DNA of 64,000 bases, from positions 1 to 64,000 of the forward strand of contig CAMWUI010000004.1 in the NCBI GenBank assembly GCA_947177395.1, read 5' to 3'. This document shows positions 58,353 through 64,000 of this stretch, in pieces. How positions within the stretch are numbered: position 1 is the stretch's first letter; each line of letters starts with the position of its first letter. The notes beneath the pieces were generated by a model. The model was not told the origin of the DNA and did no database searches. It saw only the letters and a program-made list of their open reading frames with translations. This DNA comes from an uncultured Paraprevotella sp. GTDB lineage: Bacteria > Bacteroidota > Bacteroidia > Bacteroidales > Bacteroidaceae. A program made the translations under genes and the position numbers.

Positions 58353-59429
58353 ATGAGATTGAAAACAAACATAAAGAAATCGGCATTGCGTGTAGCGACA
58401 GCAGTGATGGCGTTGTTGCCGTTGGTCGCTTTCACTTCATGCGACGACTTCTTCTCCGAACAGGAGGGGGATTGCTCGGTGACTTACACGCTGAAGTTCC
58501 GTTACGACCGTAATCTGCACTGGGCAGATGCGTTCGCCAACGAGGTTTCATCCGTTCATGCCTACGCCTTCGACAAGTCGGGCATGCTTGTATGGCACCG
58601 CGAGGAACAGGTGGACCAGGCCACGGCCGACAACTATTCTATGCTTCTCGACCTCCCGGCCGGCGATTACAAGATACTTGCCTGGTGCGGTCTGCGCAAC
58701 GACGGGGCGCGGGAGGAATCCTTCTCAGTGCCCGAAGCCACGATTGGGGAAACGCGCATCGAGGACCTGCACTGCTCGCTTCGCCGTTACTATGGCGAGG
58801 CAGGGGCTTACAGTGACAAGAGACTCTATCGCCTTTTCCACGGCATTTTGGATGTGTCGCTTCCCGACAATGAGGATGGCGGACATTATGTCTACACTGT
58901 GCCTTTGACAAAGAACACCAACCATATACGCGTGATCCTGAACCACCTTTCGGGCGAGGATGTGGATGTGGATAAATTCACTTTCCGCATTGATGATGAG
59001 AACGGCCTTATGGCCTACCACAACGGCCTCTTGGAGGATGAGAACATCAATTACCGTCCGTGGGCCACGACGAATGGCGTGGTCGGATTGGGTAAGGAGG
59101 ATCTTGACACCCGCGCCATCATCGATGTCAAGGGCGCCATCGCCGATATGACCGTGGCGCGAATGATGGAGGACCACCGCAGGAAGATGATGCTCACCAT
59201 CACCAACGACAAGGGTATAAAGGTGGCCCGCATCCCGGTGATTGACTACGCGCTGTTGGCGAAGGGATATTACGAAGAGGAGTACGGCCACAAGATGACC
59301 GACCAAGAATTCCTCGACCGAGAGGATGATTATGTGCTCACGTTTTTCCTCGACGAGAATAACGAATGGATAAGCAGCCAGATTCTGATCCACTCCTGGA
59401 TGGTGGTGCCCAATGAAGTGGACCTGTAA
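58353..59429 (+). CDS. FimB/Mfa2 family fimbrial anchor subunit
   Basis: FTSCDDFFSEQEGDCSVTYTLKFRYDRNLHWADAFANEVSSVHAYAFDKSGMLVWHREEQ...LPAGDYKILAWCGLRN; C-term QILIHSWMVVPNEVDL. Confidence 0.88.
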   Translation: MRLKTNIKKSALRVATAVMALLPLVAFTSCDDFFSEQEGDCSVTYTLKFRYDRNLHWADAFANEVSSVHAYAFDKSGMLVWHREEQVDQATADNYSMLLDLPAGDYKILAWCGLRNDGAREESFSVPEATIGETRIEDLHCSLRRYYGEAGAYSDKRLYRLFHGILDVSLPDNEDGGHYVYTVPLTKNTNHIRVILNHLSGEDVDVDKFTFRIDDENGLMAYHNGLLEDENINYRPWATTNGVVGLGKEDLDTRAIIDVKGAIADMTVARMMEDHRRKMMLTITNDKGIKVARIPVIDYALLAKGYYEEEYGHKMTDQEFLDREDDYVLTFFLDENNEWISSQILIHSWMVVPNEVDL

Positions 59430-59503
59430 CCTGTGTTAGATTAGAGTTGACAGAAAACTGAAAATTGATAACTGATAACTTATCACTTAAAAACTAAAAA
59501 GGA

Positions 59504-60700
59504 ATGACTAAAATCTTCAGACATATCGCGGCTTTGCTTTGCGTGGCGCTCGCTGTCGTAATGACGGCGTGCGACAGCCGCTACGATATGCCTCAGGATC
59601 CGGCCGACGACGGCCGGGGAACATTCCTTGTATTCAACATCGGGATGTTGGGAGCCACACGCGCCGCATCGACATCTATCCCCGATAACGAAAGTCTGCA
59701 TTCCCTTCGCATTATGATCCTTAATGACCAGGGCGTGGTGGAAAACAACGAATATTTCACCTTCGGGAGTTCGTGCGTGACTTACTCGCACATAACCAAA
59801 CTGAAATCCCGCTTTAAGAAAAAAGTTTATCTCTTTGCTAACGAGGAGAGTGTCACTGACATTCAGTGTGAGCCAGCGAATGTAGCATTATCCGGCTCTC
59901 TGCATGATTTCCTCGAGAGTGTCACGGAGGGTGCTACAGGTTTCGAGGCAAAGATCGCGGCGGTGAACTTCACCCCCGATTTTTCGAAGCCCATACCTCT
60001 CAACGCCATTTATGACGTGGAGATTCCCGCCGGCGTGAAATATGTGGAGAAATCTTTCTGGCTCGTGAGAACTGCCGCGAAGTTTACGTTCACTTTCATC
60101 AACAAAAGGAAATATGCCGACATCACGGTCAACGGGATAGAGGTGAACGGCATTGCCGACCGACAATTCTTCATGCCGAAGTTCACCAACGACGAGACAC
60201 CGGTCTTCCCCGGTTTCGCCACCTGGATCGACTGGCTCAAGGATGTCTCCGACAAAACGCAGGTAGACCCCGACAACCCCTCGGCCGATACGTCGGGCTG
60301 GCTCACCGCCTATGATATTCCGACCGCGGCCAATATCGGCAAACTGAGCTACACCGCTCCCTTCACCATCGAGCCGACGCCGGCGACCTCCGTTTACGGA
60401 AAAGAGATAGCCGACCTCTATTGCTGCGAGAGCAAGAACTTGCGCAGCGACGGAATGAACGCGGTGCCGATGGAGCAGCAGTATACCGTGCATCTCGAAT
60501 GCACCGGCTATTACGGCAACGACGAAGAACATAGAACTTACGATATAACCCTCCCTAATCTCAGGGCTCTTTTCAGAAACACTCACCCTCATGTGATAAT
60601 CAGTTTCACCGAAGAGGATTATGAAGTCAAGGCGGTGGTGGATGTCGTTCCTTACCGGGGATGTATCCTTGATCCGTACTTCGGTCTCGCCCGCGAGTGA
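59504..60700 (+). CDS. Minor fimbrial (Mfa-like) lipoprotein, probable accessory/tip subunit
   Basis: Lipobox VMTACDSRY; GTFLVFNIGMLGATRAASTSIPDNESLHSLRIMILNDQGVVENNEYF; fimbrial operon context. Confidence 0.8.
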   Translation: MTKIFRHIAALLCVALAVVMTACDSRYDMPQDPADDGRGTFLVFNIGMLGATRAASTSIPDNESLHSLRIMILNDQGVVENNEYFTFGSSCVTYSHITKLKSRFKKKVYLFANEESVTDIQCEPANVALSGSLHDFLESVTEGATGFEAKIAAVNFTPDFSKPIPLNAIYDVEIPAGVKYVEKSFWLVRTAAKFTFTFINKRKYADITVNGIEVNGIADRQFFMPKFTNDETPVFPGFATWIDWLKDVSDKTQVDPDNPSADTSGWLTAYDIPTAANIGKLSYTAPFTIEPTPATSVYGKEIADLYCCESKNLRSDGMNAVPMEQQYTVHLECTGYYGNDEEHRTYDITLPNLRALFRNTHPHVIISFTEEDYEVKAVVDVVPYRGCILDPYFGLARE

Positions 60701-60754
60701 GTTTCTCCTATTTTTAATTGATATGTTGAACGGTTTTTGAGCAGTTTTATAAAG

Positions 60755-63700
60755 ATGACTAAAATATTCAGACTTACATATACTTTCCTTGGGGCGGTTA
60801 TGCTTTCGTTCCTCTTCACCGGATGTCTCGACGATAGATTGGATGAATTCGGCACGGATTACGGCGACGGCTTCGGCGATCTGCAGGTGCAAGTAGAGTT
60901 CCAGAACCTATCCCCGGCTCTTGAGACCCGCGCTTCTGGCGGCACCGCAGGCGACGCCATCGGTCCTGTCTCGAACCTCCAGATGGTGATATACAGTTAC
61001 AGCAACGGCATCGTCACTTTCCGCGAGAGAGTGGTCTGCAACACCCTTAGCGACTATGTGCTCACCTCTCAGGGTAACGCTGGCGAGCCTTCCGACAAGC
61101 AGACCGGCAACAACCAGCAGGCCGGCGGACAGTTTGAGTCTACAGGCGAGCTCACCGCCCACGCCACTTTCACTATCAAGGACCTCCCTTACGGCGCTTA
61201 CAAAATCTACGCCGTGGCCAACGTGCCTGGCCTTACCGACGAGCAGTGCCAGACCGAAGAGGATCTGAAGAAAATTCAGTTCACATGGGATTCCGGGACC
61301 GTGGGCAACAACAAGGCCATGTTCGGATATTTCACGCACGATAACGACCGCTCATCGGGGTTTGACGCTCCGATAATTGCGGTCAATAAACCGAGCGTCA
61401 GCATCCATTCATGGATCAGGCGTCTTGTCTCGAAAGTGACCGTAGCCTTCGACCCCTCCGAACTGAAGGAGGCCGTTACTGTCTACATCAAGAGCGTCAC
61501 CATTCACGACATTCCCAGGACCTGCCGGTTGGGTATGGACAATACTCCAGGTCCCAAGGATAGCCTTCTCAAAGGGGAAACCATAGATTACAGCAACGGC
61601 TCGAGCGATTATAACAAATGGGAGATCAAGATGCAGAAAGGTTCGGGTAGGAAGGGTTCCTCCCATTCCAACACCGACAACGCCCTCTTCTTCTTCGAGA
61701 ACAAGCAGGGCGACTACAGCAACGATCCCGCCAAAAAGGATTATCTGAAAGAGCAGATTCCCGATGAGACGGGAACATCTATCGATGAACCGGGTGATAA
61801 CCTGTACGGCGAAGGAACCAACGACTTCAAGGACCGTGTAAAATACGGCTCATATATCGAGGTGATCGGCTATTACGTCTCCAAGAACAGTGAGAAGATG
61901 AGCTCCGGCAACATCAAATACCGTTTCATGCTCGGTAAGGATATCACGTATAACTACGACGCCGAGCGCAACTACCATTACAAGCTGACGCTCAAATTCC
62001 GCGGCTTTGCCAACGAAGCCGACTGGCACATCATCTACGAAGAGCCGACACCGTCGCTCTATACTCCCGACCAGTATTATGTATCATATCTTTACGGTCA
62101 GGAGTCGGAATTCCCTGTGCGTGTTATCACCGGTGACCCGGAGAATACATCCCGTTATACTCTCAAGGCTGAGATTATCGAAAACCCGTGGTGGCCTTCC
62201 GATGATGAGGATGTTCCGCCGTCGTTTATCGGTAGTGGTGATGATCCTAACGGATTTGCATGGATGAAATCGGCTGTTTATACCGTGCCAAGCAGTGAGA
62301 ATGGTGGCGTTTCAACTCCATACTATAAAGATGAGAACAAAAATTATGCAGGATTTCTCTCGTTGAGAAAGCCGGAAACCGTGCCTGGAAAACCGGATGT
62401 GTATGCCGATATAAAATTACCTGATGTCAAGGAAGAGAATGGACGTGATTACGGACCCGCCCATAGTGATGGCCTAAGAAAGTATTATATTAATCATAAT
62501 GTGGCCCATGCGGCTTATAGCTTGACTGAAGGAAAACGTTCTGTCGGTCTCTATGATACGGATAACGGCATTCTATCCCCGGGTGGCTCTGCAGATGGAG
62601 AATATACTGTAACTAAAGATGCCGACAGATCCGTGACGCTGAAAATCCCGATGTATACCAGACCGCTGAAGATGTCGGCGGGCACAGACTTTACCGGGAA
62701 CAATCCGTATCCCTCATTCTTACGTCGTGCCAAGGTAAGATTCACGTTGTTTGATGAGAAGGGTGATTCCGTTAAATTTAGGGATCTTGCCAACAATGAA
62801 ATTGAGGTATACCATCGCGATGTTCCTGTTATTCAAGTGCGCCGTGTCGAGAATCCTAAGGCTATTTATCGGGCACACGATAACATTGATCCTTTTGATG
62901 TGGTTCTGATGCATCGCCGTCATCGCAGCGGTGTAGCCGCGGAGAAATTTGAGTATTTTGAATCAGAGGGCCCGTGGCGTGCAATCATTCTGAAAGATCC
63001 AAAAGGTCTCGTTCAACTTTCCAAAGATGGAACCGATGTTCAAGGAGAAGGAAATTCTATCGAGGGTTCCGGCGGTACGAAGATTGAGTTCACATATACT
63101 CCAACCGGAGTATGCGACGCGAATGAAACGCGCTGTGCCATTATCAAGGTAGAGTATCATAATTACACCTGCAATCACCTGATCTTTGTGCGTCAGGGAT
63201 ATGACAAGGGGGTGAAACTCGCCGATGCGAACTGGAGCCTCTATCAGGTATATGCGGCTAAAGGAACTACCTCCTCCCAACCTGAAAACGGTGTAGATAA
63301 AACTGTTACTGTTGATGTGACGAAAAGCCCGCTATCCATAGGCTCTCTTTTGAAACGGGGTTATTATAACGCATCGATTCGCGAAGCAGACAATCCCGGA
63401 TGGCTTAAGGATGTTTCTAACAACCTGTCAGTCGCCTATTATAAAAACTCTACTACAGTCGATACGAAATCGATGGCTTGGAGTGACATCGGTGGATTTG
63501 GATGGTATAGCTATAATGGTACACAGGAACGTTATTCCTACCAATGGGCTGATACTTGGGATGCGGAAGTAAATGAAACTACCAAAAAGTTAACTGTTCC
63601 GAAATATGAGAATTACGAAAACCTTCGTGACCAATGCGACTTCGGTTTCGGAATCGCTTACGCTGACGGTGCGACTAAAACCGCAGAGGATCTTGGTGAC

Positions 63701-64000
63701 GCTTACGGATATATTGATAAAACGAATACCGGTTTTAGGACTTCCGAGGGTGTGAGAGTTTGTGTGGCTTACGATAAATCTAACGGCAATAATATCCTGT
63801 TCCCGCTTGGAAAAGAGGGGCATGGCCGACGTACGTGTACCAGTGTCGCAGCTATTACGACAAAAACTGATTTTGGTGTAGGGGGATCAAGATATTCGGG
63901 AGTTTTGTCGTACGGTGGCTTGGCGTCAGTGCTTTGGCAATCGGCGGCAGTTCATAGGCCTATTACCTATAATCACTATCGAACCCCGGGGGCGATGTAT
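60755..64000 (+). CDS. DUF4906-like fimbrial tip lipoprotein, open at the right window edge (>1080 codons)
   Basis: Not in the ORF track. Frame starting MTKIFRLTYTFLGAVMLSFLFTGCLDDRLDEFG; VNKPSVSIHSWIRRLVSKVTVAFDPSELKEAVTVYIKSVTIHDIPRTC; last readable residues VLSYGGLASVLWQSAAVHRPITYNHYRTPGAMY. No stop found in the segments I translated. Confidence 0.85.
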   Translation, partial: MTKIFRLTYTFLGAVMLSFLFTGCLDDRLDEFGTDYGDGFGDLQVQVEFQNLSPALETRASGGTAGDAIGPVSNLQMVIYSYSNGIVTFRERVVCNTLSDYVLTSQGNAGEPSDKQTGNNQQAGGQFESTGELTAHATFTIKDLPYGAYKIYAVANVPGLTDEQCQTEEDLKKIQFTWDSGTVGNNKAMFGYFTHDNDRSSGFDAPIIAVNKPSVSIHSWIRRLVSKVTVAFDPSELKEAVTVYIKSVTIHDIPRTCRLGMDNTPGPKDSLLKGETIDYSNGSSDYNKWEIKMQKGSGRKGSSHSNTDNALFFFENKQGDYSNDPAKKDYLKEQIPDETGTSIDEPGDNLYGEGTNDFKDRVKYGSYIEVIGYYVSKNSEKMSSGNIKYRFMLGKDITYNYDAERNYHYKLTLKFRGFANEADWHIIYEEPTPSLYTPDQYYVSYLYGQESEFPVRVITGDPENTSRYTLKAEIIENPWWPSDDEDVPPSFIGSGDDPNGFAWMKSAVYTVPSSENGGVSTPYYKDENKNYAGFLSLRKPETVPGKPDVYADIKLPDVKEENGRDYGPAHSDGLRKYYINHNVAHAAYSLTEGKRSVGLYDTDNGILSPGGSADGEYTVTKDADRSVTLKIPMYTRPLKMSAGTDFTGNNPYPSFLRRAKVRFTLFDEKGDSVKFRDLANNEIEVYHRDVPVIQVRRVENPKAIYRAHDNIDPFDVVLMHRRHRSGVAAEKFEYFESEGPWRAIILKDPKGLVQLSKDGTDVQGEGNSIEGSGGTKIEFTYTPTGVCDANETRCAIIKVEYHNYTCNHLIFVRQGYDKGVKLADANWSLYQVYAAKGTTSSQPENGVDKTVTVDVTKSPLSIGSLLKRGYYNASIREADNPGWLKDVSNNLSVAYYKNSTTVDTKSMAWSDIGGFGWYSYNGTQERYSYQWADTWDAEVNETTKKLTVPKYENYENLRDQCDFGFGIAYADGATKTAEDLGDAYGYIDKTNTGFRTSEGVRVCVAYDKSNGNNILFPLGKEGHGRRTCTSVAAITTKTDFGVGGSRYSGVLSYGGLASVLWQSAAVHRPITYNHYRTPGAMY

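Overview
The window looks like a Bacteroides-type (Bacteroidales) chromosome: TAnnTTTG -7 boxes, fimbrillin lipoproteins, polysaccharide-utilisation enzymes and an rseC-rnfBCDGEA operon. From left to right: (1) 0-12.5 kb, a tightly packed operon with a partial InlB/Listeria-Bacteroides-repeat surface protein, three tandem giant lipoproteins with the composite architecture fimbrillin (Mfa-like) - BspA-type LRR_5 - BACON-like - peptidase M64 (IgA-peptidase family), and a stand-alone fimbrillin lipoprotein. The first M64 paralog has lost its HExxH zinc site. (2) 12.7-18 kb, a multidomain GH89 alpha-N-acetylglucosaminidase. (3) 18-27.6 kb, a rhamnogalacturonan-I degradation operon (GH2, PL11, triple-SGNH CE12-like, GH105, DUF4861) without SusC/SusD. 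(4) 27.7-51.7 kb, mostly core genes (flavodoxin, acetyltransferase, cyclophilin, AAA_14/DUF4143 ATPase, tRNA-Ser, GHL10, uvrA, thiC/thiE with TPP riboswitch, galE, rnf operon, OPT transporter). (5) 51.8-64 kb, rpsP, then about 1.3 kb of highly structured non-coding DNA (a long imperfect inverted repeat plus several tandem arrays locked to 23-24 bp, 42 bp, 11 bp or 10 bp periods), then an Mfa-type fimbrial operon whose last gene runs off the window end. The items I consider most interesting are the fimbrillin-LRR-M64 array with its dead paralog and the period-locked intergenic arrays at 52.5-53.3 kb and 32.74-32.81 kb. All family names come from reading translated motifs; no database search was run.
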